Assembly (NCBI RefSeq): GCF_002995745.1
Contig: NZ_PVXQ01000031.1
Span: 1-42,090, forward strand
DNA length: 42,090 nucleotides
Direction: 5' to 3'
Source: Clostridium vincentii
GTDB lineage: Bacteria > Bacillota > Clostridia > Clostridiales > Clostridiaceae
In this document: positions 26,176 through 35,054 of the stretch, piece by piece
Position numbering within the stretch: the stretch's first letter is position 1
Layout of the letters: each line of letters begins with the position of its first letter
Made by a program: the position numbers and the translations under genes
The notes under the pieces: model-generated
What the model saw: only the letters and a program-made list of their open reading frames with translations
The model's database searches: none
Told to the model about the DNA's origin: nothing

Positions 26176-27545
26176 TATAATTTAGATAAAGGATTGGATT
26201 TAACAGCTTCCCTTAAAGATTCTTCATCAACATGAGTATAAATTTGGGTTGTAGATATATCTTCATGGCCTAAAATACTTTGAAGACTTCTAATATCTAC
26301 GTTCCCATACTTATACATAAGGGTAGCAGCAGTGTGCCTAAGTTTATGTGGAGTATATTTACCATCAACAATCCCTGCATTTTGAATATGTTTTTTAACC
26401 AGCAATTCTACAGTTCGTTTGTTAATAACACGATTCCTAGCAGAAATGAATAGAAATTTATTTTCAGCCTCAAGAACCTTTGATATATCTCTTACCTGCA
26501 TGTAATTATTAATAGTCTTAACACATGCTTCATTTAAATAAACAGTCCGTTCTTTATTACCTTTTCCAATAATGGTTAGGGTATCAGTTTTAATTTTATC
26601 AATCTTTATGGAACAAAGTTCTGACAATCTCATTCCACAATTAAGAAATAAAGTTAAAATACAATGATCTCGTCTATAATTTTTGTCTTTACTATTTAAA
26701 GAACTTAATAAATCTAAACTTTGATCAAGTGTAAGATAAACTGGGTGTCGTTTATTTATTTTCGGAGATTCTAAATCTAGAGTAGGATTATCATCAATAA
26801 TTTTCGCCTTACCCTGAAGAAATTTATAAAAGGATCGTAAAGCTGCCACTTTCCTAGCTCTAGCGTAACTTCCATTTTCTCTGACCTTTTCTACGTAGGA
26901 TAGGAATGCGTAAATGTCAGTAAGCTTAATAGATCTAATAAAATCACTGTCAACATCATTTATAGGAATCTCAGAGAATTCAAGATTAACATCCTTAATT
27001 ACACCCTTATAAACTTTTAAAAATCTAAAAAATAAAGTTAAATCTATTGCATATCCATTAATTGTATTAATAGATTTTCCTTTGATAGTTTCTAAATAAT
27101 TTAAAAAGTCTATCATATTAGATGGATACATACTGTTATAAGGACTTTCAATTCCAAAATTCTCTGAAATTTCTTTGGATATTGCAGTTTCTTCATTATT
27201 TAAAGGCGGTATTATTAAATCCCTATTTTTGCCTTTAGTTTTAGCAGTTTGTTTTAGTTCTTCATTAAGACCTAATTCTTTAAACCATAATTGAACTGTA
27301 CGAACTCCAACATCATAAATTAGTGCTATTTGAGATGTTGTAATCTTTTGTTTATATGAAAGAATGTAAAGATCCTCAATAATATATTCATAGCCTCGTT
27401 CAGCTTTAAGGTCATAAAAAGTAGAATAGATTGTATGAAGTCTTTTTCTATCAGCTTTATTTAATTCTACGTCAAAAAGCTTTAATATTTCCTGTGGATA
27501 TTCGTAATTTTTATATTTAAGAGTTTTACTTCGCATTATTTTCAT
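26175..27545 (-). CDS. Tyrosine recombinase (XerC/D-like) with N-terminal HTH extension
   Basis: A 456-residue integrase-family recombinase. The C-terminal catalytic set is complete: Arg306 (GMRLSEL), Lys328 or 331 (GKGNKER), His400-x-x-Arg403 (HKLRHTAATL), His427 (LGH) and Tyr436 (IYTHV). The SAM-like core-binding domain is about residues 140-250. Unusually, residues 1-130 add a region with an HTH at about 66-92 (ITTSQIALIYDVGVRTVQLWFK). Xer proteins are near 300 residues. AGAGGTG supports ATG 27545; an in-frame GTG at 27554 lies in the ribosome binding site. No attachment sites or prophage genes are near, so a chromosomal role is possible. Confidence 0.9.
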   Translation of the reverse strand: MKIMRSKTLKYKNYEYPQEILKLFDVELNKADRKRLHTIYSTFYDLKAERGYEYIIEDLYILSYKQKITTSQIALIYDVGVRTVQLWFKELGLNEELKQTAKTKGKNRDLIIPPLNNEETAISKEISENFGIESPYNSMYPSNMIDFLNYLETIKGKSINTINGYAIDLTLFFRFLKVYKGVIKDVNLEFSEIPINDVDSDFIRSIKLTDIYAFLSYVEKVRENGSYARARKVAALRSFYKFLQGKAKIIDDNPTLDLESPKINKRHPVYLTLDQSLDLLSSLNSKDKNYRRDHCILTLFLNCGMRLSELCSIKIDKIKTDTLTIIGKGNKERTVYLNEACVKTINNYMQVRDISKVLEAENKFLFISARNRVINKRTVELLVKKHIQNAGIVDGKYTPHKLRHTAATLMYKYGNVDIRSLQSILGHEDISTTQIYTHVDEESLREAVKSNPLSKL

Positions 27546-27585
27546 TTTTTTCACCTCTGTTAATATGCTCTAAAGCCTTGATTTC

Positions 27586-27614
27586 ATTATATCACAGAGT
27601 TTTTTTTCCTACAA
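27586..27614 (-). promoter_or_regulatory. Promoter of the tyrosine recombinase gene
   Basis: On the minus strand: TTGTAG (27614-27609), 17-bp spacer, TATAAT (27591-27586), 40 bases before the start codon. Confidence 0.55.
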
Positions 27615-27643
27615 GAGTGCGAAATATAATAAATGTGTATTTA

Positions 27644-27732
27644 GCGAAGTTATTTATTCGCGTTTTTTTAATCTTTTCAAAACTTGTTTAAAAAGTTAAA
27701 GCTTTTTTAACCGGATTTAAGCTTTAACTTTT
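27644..27732. other. Intergenic hairpins without a gene
   Basis: The 301-base gap 27546-27846 has no credible gene. Besides the recombinase promoter it holds a small GCGAA/TTCGC hairpin with seven T (27644-27669, terminator-like on plus) and a perfect 14-bp stem AAAAGTTAAAGCTT/AAGCTTTAACTTTT (27691-27704/27719-27732). A TATAAT at 27625-27630 on plus could start a very short transcript. Their role is unknown. Confidence 0.5.
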
Positions 27733-27809
27733 TATAAATACATACACTTCTACTAATATTAAAAACTTGAAATCTAATTTCTGTACAAATCGACACCATA
27801 AATAAACAA

Positions 27810-27840
27810 AAAAATAGAGAACAATATATTCTCTATTTTT
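27810..27840 (-). terminator. Intrinsic terminator of the MATE-gshF-arsR operon
   Basis: AAAAATAGAGAA (27810-27821) pairs with TTCTCTATTTTT (27829-27840), T-rich after it on the minus strand, 6 bases beyond the arsR stop. Confidence 0.88.
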
Positions 27841-27846
27841 TCATTT

Positions 27847-28167
27847 TTATAATTTATCTATTTTATTGTTATCACATACACATTGATCTGTTTCTAATAC
27901 TATATTCATTAATGATAATATGACCTTATTTGTATTTTTTGAGTTTAGCCTATAATAATTCCAAGTACCTTCTTTTCTTGAACTAATTAAACCACATTCT
28001 ATTAATACCTTCATATGATGAGATAAAGTTGGTTGAGTAAACTCAAAGTAATTCAATATTTCACAAGCGCATTTTTCGCCACAGGATAATAAATCAATTA
28101 TCTTCAATCTATTTGAATCACTTAATGCTTTAAATGTTTTTGCAGTTACTTCATAATAGTTCTCCAT
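27847..28167 (-). CDS. ArsR/SmtB-family metal-responsive repressor
   Basis: Winged-helix repressor of 106 residues. The alpha-3 metal box CGEKCACEIL (Cys29, Cys33, Cys35) corresponds to the ELCVCDL motif of As(III)/Cd sensors; extra Cys58, Cys96 and Cys98 (QCVCDN) may add ligands. TQPTLSHHMKVLIECGL is the recognition helix. Its GGAGG overlaps the gshF stop, so it is translated from the same mRNA as gshF and the MATE gene. It probably represses that operon through the palindrome at 31829-31844. The inducing ion cannot be told from sequence; a thiophilic metal(loid) is likely. Confidence 0.9.
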   Translation of the reverse strand: MENYYEVTAKTFKALSDSNRLKIIDLLSCGEKCACEILNYFEFTQPTLSHHMKVLIECGLISSRKEGTWNYYRLNSKNTNKVILSLMNIVLETDQCVCDNNKIDKL

Positions 28168-28176
28168 AAAATCCTC

Positions 28177-30477
28177 CTATAAATCCAAGACCTTCAACAA
28201 CTCTGCCGCTATGTTTCGTTCTTTACCTTTATATGGATAAGAATGAATATGAATAGCCGGATTAAAATTAATTTCAATTATTCCATATTTAGATCCTTCA
28301 TCACTATAATTCTCTAACATCATATCAACTCCGCAAATTCTAGCGCCAGCTGCCTTTGCTGATTTTACTGCTATTTCTTTAAACTTATCTGGGATTTTAT
28401 CAGTATAATCAATACTATCCCCTCCAGTGCTAATATTAGAATTTTCTCTTAGATATACTACTTCATCTTTACCTGGAATATAATTAAAATCTTTATTTTG
28501 ATGTTTTAAAAACAGTTCTGCATTTTCATCTAAGTTTATCTTTTCAAGAGGTGTTCTATAATGATATCCTCTTAATGGATCTTCATTTTTAATTTCAACT
28601 AATTGTTTAATTGAACTAATACCATTTCCCATGACATTTGCCGGAACTCTATGAAGTATCCCTACTACTCTATCATCAAAAACCAAAAAGCGATATTCTT
28701 TTCCTTTGATAAATTCCTCAATAAGAACTGTATTATCATGTTTAAAAGCAATTTCAAATGCTTTTATTATATCATCCTTTGAAGCTCCATCTTTAAATAT
28801 ACTTATTCCTAACCCAAAATTAGTTGATTTAGGTTTAATTACTAAAGATGTATTTTTAAATCTATCTGCTGCAAGTAAAGCCTCTTTAATAGAACTAAAC
28901 TCCTCCCCTTCGGGAACTCTAATCCCATTACTTTTCAGAACTTTTTTTGTAACTACCTTGTTCTCCATAATTAATACAGTTATATAGTTATCCTTAGAGG
29001 TTTTTGTCGCCTGTTTTACATACTCAACCTTTCCATCCTTTTTCAGAAGAATAAAGTTATCACTTCTATCTACAACTTCCACAGCAATACCTCTTTTAAT
29101 AGATTCCTTCATTAAAATTTGAGTTGATAATTCTAGATCCTCATATCCTTCAAGCTTAAATCTATTCTCATATGAGCTCTGTTTAAATTTCTTTGCAAGG
29201 TCTATATGAGAATTAATATAACCGTCTTCCCTACTCATTTCTTTAACTTTATAAGCATAGGACAATTTAGGATCTTTAACTCTATTAACCATTTTATTTA
29301 TGACATCTTCTTTTTTTAAGTTAAGTTCTTTATTAGTTATCATCATTTCATCCAATAGTTCTAATGCCCATTTTTCCTTTGATATTGATTCTCCGTTTCT
29401 CTTTAGCATAATTTCACCGGATCCTGAACTCGCAATTAAATATTGATTTGCTTGAGCTTCTTCCTGCCAACCATCCTGAGTTTTTTCTTCTTTTAAAAGT
29501 AAGAATAAATTAAATACCTGCAAGAAATATAAATCATCTAAACTTACGCCAGATTTCTCAAAAGGATTTATATCTATATTTCTATATTCTAAATATAAGA
29601 TTCCATCGTTTATTAAGGAATTTTTTAAATCATCCTTATTTTTAGGTTTTAACCTTATTTGACTATAGAGTTCCTTATGACTTTCAATAACTCCATCACG
29701 AATAAATTCATCTATACTTTCTAAATGTTCCACTACAGAATCATAATTTGGAAATAAATTTGTTGTATTTTTATATCCCCATTCACTATTTCGGTAAGAT
29801 AGACTTCCTTCGCAAGAAAAACTATCCTTTGATATTTCCTCTAAATCATTTTTACATTCACAAAGATAAGATTTATGAACTACGGAAGTTGCTCCTGTAA
29901 AGTATATAAGCAACCATCTATATCTAAGAAAATTTCTCGCTACCTTTAAGTAGATATTATCCTTAAATCCTTTATAGTCTATTTCCATATTCCCATCTTT
30001 ATATAACTTTTCAATGAACTCCTCACTAAAGGAAAAATTAAAATGAATCCCAGAAATCAGTTGTTTTTTTCCACCGTATTTTTTCAATAAATATTCTCGA
30101 TACTCATGAGCTCTATTATTTTTCTCTCCTTCTCCAAAGTTAGCAACTGGAATTTTATTCTCACCTGGCATAATAGAAGGCATTGATTGTGGCCAAAGAT
30201 ATTCGTCCCCTATTTCCATGGATACAATATCATAAAGTGCATTTAAAAAATTATAAGTCTCTTCTATATTTGTAAATGTAGGAGTTATCACCTCAACTTG
30301 ACTTTCTGCAAAGTCAGTAGTTATATATGGATTCTCTATCTTTCTGCCAAATACTTTTGGATGAATCTCATAGGATATCCGTCCATCCTTACTAACCCTT
30401 AAGGCTTCTCTTTCTATACCATAATTTCCTTTTAATAATTCATTTGGAGTAAACATCTCTTTAAATCTATTTAACAT
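28177..30477 (-). CDS. gshF: Bifunctional glutamate-cysteine ligase/glutathione synthetase
   Basis: A 766-residue GshF (GshAB) that makes glutathione from Glu, Cys and Gly in one protein. The N-terminal half is a GshA-type ligase (YGIEREALRVS, TTDFAESQVEVITP, SGIHFNFS). The C-terminal half is an ATP-grasp synthetase (VIKPKSTNFGLGIS, VLIEEFIKGKEYRFLV, GVDMMLEN, EINFNPAIHIHSYP). The length is normal for the family. It overlaps the upstream MATE gene by 7 bases and is followed 9 bases later by arsR. Glutathione could serve metal(loid) or oxidant defence here and may support the peroxidase at 1687-2220. Confidence 0.96.
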   Translation of the reverse strand: MLNRFKEMFTPNELLKGNYGIEREALRVSKDGRISYEIHPKVFGRKIENPYITTDFAESQVEVITPTFTNIEETYNFLNALYDIVSMEIGDEYLWPQSMPSIMPGENKIPVANFGEGEKNNRAHEYREYLLKKYGGKKQLISGIHFNFSFSEEFIEKLYKDGNMEIDYKGFKDNIYLKVARNFLRYRWLLIYFTGATSVVHKSYLCECKNDLEEISKDSFSCEGSLSYRNSEWGYKNTTNLFPNYDSVVEHLESIDEFIRDGVIESHKELYSQIRLKPKNKDDLKNSLINDGILYLEYRNIDINPFEKSGVSLDDLYFLQVFNLFLLLKEEKTQDGWQEEAQANQYLIASSGSGEIMLKRNGESISKEKWALELLDEMMITNKELNLKKEDVINKMVNRVKDPKLSYAYKVKEMSREDGYINSHIDLAKKFKQSSYENRFKLEGYEDLELSTQILMKESIKRGIAVEVVDRSDNFILLKKDGKVEYVKQATKTSKDNYITVLIMENKVVTKKVLKSNGIRVPEGEEFSSIKEALLAADRFKNTSLVIKPKSTNFGLGISIFKDGASKDDIIKAFEIAFKHDNTVLIEEFIKGKEYRFLVFDDRVVGILHRVPANVMGNGISSIKQLVEIKNEDPLRGYHYRTPLEKINLDENAELFLKHQNKDFNYIPGKDEVVYLRENSNISTGGDSIDYTDKIPDKFKEIAVKSAKAAGARICGVDMMLENYSDEGSKYGIIEINFNPAIHIHSYPYKGKERNIAAELLKVLDL

Positions 30478-31790
30478 TTTTTGTTTTCCTTTCTTACTTT
30501 GACTATATATATTAAATATGCGGCGATTCCCTTGAACATACTAGACAGTGCAATACTTAACCATATACCATTGAGTCCAAGGAATATGGTGAATAGTAAA
30601 GCCATAGGAATTCTTAACGCTGTAAAAACCACACTAATAGTAGCCGGTATATTAGGCTTACCAATACCAGTAAATAGACCATTTGATATTACCTCTATTG
30701 TACTAAATATTTGTGAAAACCCTATAACTTGCAAATAGGCTGAAGCAATTATAATTGTTGCATCGTCCCTAATGAAAATTTTGATTAGTGGCACATTAAA
30801 AAATATAAATACTACTGTTAATATTGATGAATATATTATACCAATCTTTAATGCAGCATTATATCCTTCTTTAATTCTCTCAAACTTTTTACCTCCGAAA
30901 TTTTGACCTGTAAAACTTGCAATCGCTCCTTGAAACCCTCCAATAACCATATACCCTAGGGATTCAATTTGAAGTCCTATTTTTTGAGCTGCTATGGCAT
31001 CTGATCCAAATCTTGCAATTATTCTAGCAAGTATTATATTTATCAAGGTAAATAGAATTCTTTGAAAAGCCATTGGAGTCCCAAGCTTTATTATTTCATT
31101 AACCTTTTTATAATCAAGTCCTATTTTCTTATTATAGTTAAAAGAGCCTTTAAATCTCATTCTATAAACTAAAAACATTACAAGGTTAGCAACTAAAGAA
31201 CCAAGAGCTGCCCCTGATACTCCTAGCTTAAATATATAAATAAGAATTGGATCTAGTACTATATTAATTATTATGCCAAGTACACTAATTTTTAATGCTT
31301 CTTTAGTATTTCCATAACTTCCTAAAATTCTAGCATAGAGTAAATTAAAAAAAGTGAAAAATAATGTAGGAGCACTTAAGACTAAGTATGAATATGCATC
31401 TTTTTCTACAACTAGATTATCAATATTTAAAAAACCTATAAAAGCTTTTCCAAATAATATAAGAGCCAGTGCAAAAAGTAATCCTAAAATTACATTTATG
31501 AAAAGTCCTGCATTTATATATCTTTTAGATTCATTTTCTTCTTTTTTACCTAAGGAATGAGAAACCTTTATTCCAACGCCTATAACTACTAATGAGTTTA
31601 CTGAATAGCCAAGGCTAACAAAAAAGCTTGCCGAACCGACACTTGCTACTGCATTACTGCCAAGACCTCCTACCCATATCATATCTATTATATTATAAGC
31701 AAACTGCAGAAAAGATGTTCCCATAATCGGCAAGGCAAGTGCCATTAAAACCGAAATGACCTTACCTTGTGTCAGATCTATTTTCTTCAT
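30471..31790 (-). CDS. MATE-family efflux transporter
   Basis: A 439-residue multidrug/toxic compound extrusion protein with about 12 membrane segments in two homologous halves; the N-terminus (LALPIMGTSFLQFAYNIIDMIWVGGLG) is characteristic. Such proteins export cationic compounds using Na+ or H+ gradients. GAGGTG precedes ATG 31790. It is the first gene of the operon with gshF and arsR, which suggests that the cargo is linked to thiol chemistry or a metal(loid) conjugate; this is inference only. Confidence 0.93.
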   Translation of the reverse strand: MKKIDLTQGKVISVLMALALPIMGTSFLQFAYNIIDMIWVGGLGSNAVASVGSASFFVSLGYSVNSLVVIGVGIKVSHSLGKKEENESKRYINAGLFINVILGLLFALALILFGKAFIGFLNIDNLVVEKDAYSYLVLSAPTLFFTFFNLLYARILGSYGNTKEALKISVLGIIINIVLDPILIYIFKLGVSGAALGSLVANLVMFLVYRMRFKGSFNYNKKIGLDYKKVNEIIKLGTPMAFQRILFTLINIILARIIARFGSDAIAAQKIGLQIESLGYMVIGGFQGAIASFTGQNFGGKKFERIKEGYNAALKIGIIYSSILTVVFIFFNVPLIKIFIRDDATIIIASAYLQVIGFSQIFSTIEVISNGLFTGIGKPNIPATISVVFTALRIPMALLFTIFLGLNGIWLSIALSSMFKGIAAYLIYIVKVRKENKKC

Positions 31791-31825
31791 TTGTCACCTC
31801 ATAACTTTAGTGTTCTTCATATATA

Positions 31826-31854
31826 AATATAGATAACTATCTATGTTTTGTCAA
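31826..31854 (-). promoter_or_regulatory. Promoter with palindromic operator for the MATE-gshF-arsR operon
   Basis: On the minus strand TTGACA (31854-31849), 17-bp spacer, TATATT (31831-31826). The palindrome ATAGATA-AC-TATCTAT (31829-31844) fills the spacer and overlaps the -10, the position expected for an ArsR-type repressor operator. Confidence 0.7.
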
Positions 31855-31870
31855 TAGATGATAGCAAAAT

Positions 31871-31904
31871 AAAGAAGATGCTATTACAATTTAGCATCTT
31901 CTTT
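31871..31904. terminator. Intrinsic terminator after the hemerythrin gene
   Basis: AAAGAAGATGCTA (31871-31883) pairs perfectly with TAGCATCTTCTTT (31892-31904), 8 bases beyond the minus-strand hemerythrin stop. Confidence 0.88.
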
Positions 31905-31911
31905 ATCATTT

Positions 31912-32460
31912 TTAGTTGTATTTCTTTTCTAATTCTTCCAATAACAAAATATATTTTTCCTTTGTATTGCTATTTGTGTTTTCAAATCCAATACACTCTT
32001 CGTCTACCTTAGATAAGCTCTCTTCATCTAATTCTCTTTGTGCAAATTTATAGATTACATTATCCTCTTTGTCAATATGTCTTTCTAATAAATGAGTGTA
32101 GGAAATTGCATTAGCAATCACATCTAAGGTCGCTTCTTTATCACCACTTTTTAGTTTCTGCAACGATTCATCCAAGCTCATTATATAAAATCTTCCTAAA
32201 TCATGTTCTACAAGCATTCCATATTTAACTGTTTTTTCAGCTATTGTTCCTAATTTTTCAACCATTTTATTAAAAAGTATCACTTCTTCTTTTTTATGAT
32301 GATGTGCATCTGCATAATTTCTAATAAAATCAATCATTAAATAAAAATCATCATAATTAACTGACTTGCCTTCAAGAATTGTAAAAGTTGCTTTTCTTAC
32401 TACTTTAAGCATTCTTTTAATATATTTATGTTCATCCATCATAAGCTCTATTGCATTCAT
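31912..32460 (-). CDS. Hemerythrin-domain protein
   Basis: A four-helix di-iron protein of 182 residues. Candidate ligands appear in order: His11 (MDEHKYI), His53-55 and Glu59 (HHHKKEE), His86 (EHDLGR), His123, His128 and Glu132 (HIDKEDNVIY). Cytosolic hemerythrins bind O2, NO or serve iron-sulfur repair (YtfE/ScdA type), but the ScdA N-terminal DUF542 domain is absent. The ATG overlaps the stop of the upstream gene by one base (TAATG), so the two are coupled. With Hcp nearby, a role in NO or oxidative stress is plausible. Confidence 0.88.
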   Translation of the reverse strand: MNAIELMMDEHKYIKRMLKVVRKATFTILEGKSVNYDDFYLMIDFIRNYADAHHHKKEEVILFNKMVEKLGTIAEKTVKYGMLVEHDLGRFYIMSLDESLQKLKSGDKEATLDVIANAISYTHLLERHIDKEDNVIYKFAQRELDEESLSKVDEECIGFENTNSNTKEKYILLLEELEKKYN

Positions 32461-33101
32461 TATCCTATTCTCCTTATTGACATTAATTCATTTTCATCTT
32501 CAATATACTCAAATTTACTATTAAGTGAATGAACAAAAGCCTTTATCCACAAACTTCTTAACTTATAGAAATATTCAACATCCCCATTTTCACCTTTCCA
32601 GATATCATGATGAACACACATGTTTCTTTTCCAAGAATGAATGTTATCATCTGAAGATACTACTTCATTTACCCTATCACAAGGCATTCCATCTAAAATA
32701 TAATCATTTATTCTATTATAAATATCTGGTGCTGTAGAATATTCTAAATTTTCTTCCTGAACCTCTATTGCAGCCTTTTCTCCTTGTTTAATATAGATAT
32801 TTTCCATTTTAAAAGAAGTCTCCTTACTATAATTCAAAGTTTTAGTAGTCCAAGCTGCCATTCTTCCTTCTGAAGCCTGTATTTTCCCCTGTAACCAACC
32901 ATGAATATTGCTTGTATCTATCATATCTTCAAGTGGTACACTAGGAAGCTTCGCTCCATATTTTTCGTTAATCTCCTTTGATAAAGTTTCTATATCTAAG
33001 CCAGCATCCTTTGCAAGGCCAATTACTTCCACTTCTAATCCTTCAAACCATACAACTTTATTAAATAACCAATAGTGAACTTTTCCTAAAAATAAACTCA
33101 T
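32460..33101 (-). CDS. Unknown His/Cys-rich protein coupled to hemerythrin
   Basis: Not recognised. The 213-residue soluble protein has many potential metal ligands: His9 (GKVHYWLF), His67 (IHGWLQ), Cys141, His155, Cys162-x-His164-His165 (CVHHDIW) and His191, and a high content of Trp and Tyr. There is no signal peptide or membrane segment. GGAGAG precedes ATG 33101. Its stop overlaps the hemerythrin start, so the two proteins are probably made in fixed ratio and may act together. A CRP/FNR-type dyad lies upstream. A metal- or haem-binding redox role is possible but unproven. Confidence 0.75.
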   Translation of the reverse strand: MSLFLGKVHYWLFNKVVWFEGLEVEVIGLAKDAGLDIETLSKEINEKYGAKLPSVPLEDMIDTSNIHGWLQGKIQASEGRMAAWTTKTLNYSKETSFKMENIYIKQGEKAAIEVQEENLEYSTAPDIYNRINDYILDGMPCDRVNEVVSSDDNIHSWKRNMCVHHDIWKGENGDVEYFYKLRSLWIKAFVHSLNSKFEYIEDENELMSIRRIG

Positions 33102-33149
33102 ATTAATCTCTCCTCATATTCTTCATTATTTCATTACTTCATTAAATAA

Positions 33150-33191
33150 AGTATACTAAAATATCTTTATCTAGTCTGTAACCTATGTTAC
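33150..33191 (-). promoter_or_regulatory. Activator-type promoter with GTAAC-N4-GTTAC dyad
   Basis: On the minus strand a -10 TATACT (33155-33150) has no good -35. The dyad GTAAC-CTAT-GTTAC (33178-33191) is centred at 33184.5; with a start near 33143 this is about -41.5, the class II position for CRP/FNR-family activators. The motif resembles sites proposed for clostridial HcpR, from memory and unverified. Confidence 0.55.
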
Positions 33192-33212
33192 CTATGATGG
33201 ACAGAAATATAA

Positions 33213-33248
33213 AAAGTTAGCTAAAGATTATACACTTTAGCCAACTTT
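33213..33248 (-). terminator. Intrinsic terminator of hcp
   Basis: On the minus strand AAAGTTGGCTAAAG pairs with CTTTAGCTAACTTT (one G-U), followed by T-rich sequence, 20 bases after the hcp stop. Confidence 0.85.
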
Positions 33249-33268
33249 ATTTCAAAAAAGTCTAAATT

Positions 33269-34927
33269 TTAAACACTCTGTTGTAAGCAAGTCTTAAGAT
33301 CTTCTTCTGGTGTACTTATCGGTCTTAGATTAAAGGTATCTACTAAGTATTGAAGTACATTTGGACTAATAAATGCTGGAAGGGATGGTCCTAGGAATAT
33401 TCCCTTTACTCCAAGAGATAATAATGCTAAAAGATCAGCAACAGCCTTCTGCTCATACCATGACAAAACTATTGACAAAGGTAATCCATTTACATCAGTA
33501 TCAAATGCATCTGCTAAAGCTGTAGCAATTCTCACCGCTGAGTATGCATCATTACATTGTCCTACATCTAACAACCTTGGAAGTCCTGCAACTTCACCGA
33601 ATTGCAATTTATTAAATCTATATTTACCACAAGCTAATGTAAGTATAATACAGTCCTTTGGAACCATCTTCGCAAGATCTGTATAGTAATTTCTACCAGG
33701 TCTTGCACCGTCACATCCTCCGATTAAGAAGAAGTGTCTTAAATCTCCACTTTTTACTGCACTAATTATTTCACTTGCATGGCTTAATGTTGCATTATGA
33801 CCGAACCCAACAAGAATTTCTTTAGGCTTCTCTGAGCTTTGGAAACCACCAAGTTCTAATGCCTTATCTATAATCTTAGAAAAATCCTTATACCCATCCT
33901 TATCAGCTGGAATATATTCTACTCCATCCCATCCAACAACACTTGTTGTAAATATCCTGTCCTTATATGTTTCTCTAGGTCTCATAAGACAATTTGTAGT
34001 CATTAACATACATCCAGGAATTCCATCAAACTCTTTTTGTTGATCTTGCCACGCCCCACCATAGTTTCCTACAAGATGAGAATATTTATTTAGTTCTGGA
34101 TATCCATGGGAAGGAAGCATTTCTCCATGAGTGTAAATATTTATCCCCTTTCCTTCTGTTTGTTCTAATAACATTTCTAAATCTCTTAAATCATGACCTG
34201 AAACTATAATAAATGGTCCCTTTTGAATATTTACATTAACTTTATGAGGTGTTGGATGCATGTATTTAGTAGTATTAGCATCATCTAATAACTTCATAAC
34301 AGCAACACTCATATCGCCAGTTCTCATTGTCATTTGAATTAATTCTTCCACAGAAAGATTGCCGTTTGTTACAGCTTCTAAAGCTCTAAAATAAAAATTA
34401 TCAACTTGGTCGTCTTCATATTTAAGGGCTCTAGCCTGATGAGCATATGCACTTACCCCTTTAAGTCCAAAAATAATAGTTTGTCTTAAAGATCGTACAT
34501 CTTCATTAAGATCTTTATCATACATAATTCCAGCTTTTATTGAATCTTCAAGCATTTCTTCTTTTGTATCACTTAAATTATAAGTCGCCTGATCTGGATA
34601 CGACTTATCGCCAGAAACTCTATTTCTTAGGTCCTTTTTTATCTGTTGAGATTTTTTAAGCATTTCAACATGGACCTCTGCATCAAAGTTAACATTAGTT
34701 AAAGTAGTAAATAGTGAATTTTCAACAAAAGAAACTATCTCTTTTTCTATAGTTTCTCCTTTTTCAATCAAATCAACACAATAACAACTTATTCCTTTTG
34801 CCTGATGTAATAGTAAATCTTGCAGATTCGCTATTTCAGGTGTTTTACCACATACGCCCATTTTAGTACAACCTTTTCCCCCTGCTGTTTGTTCGCATTG
34901 ATAGCAAAACATTGGATTTCTATCCAC
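33269..34927 (-). CDS. hcp: Hybrid-cluster protein (hydroxylamine reductase)
   Basis: A 552-residue Fe-S protein that reduces hydroxylamine and acts as NO reductase or S-nitrosylase in nitrosative stress. The N-terminal cubane ligands are Cys8, Cys11, Cys20 and Cys26. Hybrid-cluster regions are seen in NCLMRPRE, GGCDGARPGR, LACGKYRFN and DVGQCNDAYSAV. AAGGAG at 34941-34936 points to GTG 34927 (8-base spacing); the GTG at 34936 overlaps the ribosome binding site and ATG 34912 is 23 bases away. No hcr-like reductase gene is adjacent. The hemerythrin pair lies downstream, past a terminator. Confidence 0.96.
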   Translation of the reverse strand: MDRNPMFCYQCEQTAGGKGCTKMGVCGKTPEIANLQDLLLHQAKGISCYCVDLIEKGETIEKEIVSFVENSLFTTLTNVNFDAEVHVEMLKKSQQIKKDLRNRVSGDKSYPDQATYNLSDTKEEMLEDSIKAGIMYDKDLNEDVRSLRQTIIFGLKGVSAYAHQARALKYEDDQVDNFYFRALEAVTNGNLSVEELIQMTMRTGDMSVAVMKLLDDANTTKYMHPTPHKVNVNIQKGPFIIVSGHDLRDLEMLLEQTEGKGINIYTHGEMLPSHGYPELNKYSHLVGNYGGAWQDQQKEFDGIPGCMLMTTNCLMRPRETYKDRIFTTSVVGWDGVEYIPADKDGYKDFSKIIDKALELGGFQSSEKPKEILVGFGHNATLSHASEIISAVKSGDLRHFFLIGGCDGARPGRNYYTDLAKMVPKDCIILTLACGKYRFNKLQFGEVAGLPRLLDVGQCNDAYSAVRIATALADAFDTDVNGLPLSIVLSWYEQKAVADLLALLSLGVKGIFLGPSLPAFISPNVLQYLVDTFNLRPISTPEEDLKTCLQQSV

Positions 34928-35054
34928 TACAATCACTCCTTAATCTTTTATAATATTAGTATTATCATTTTTTATTTTTGTATACGTATTCTTATCATTA
35001 ACATACCACATAATGACAAATTTTGCTAATTTGATTTTAAAAGACATCTTTCGC

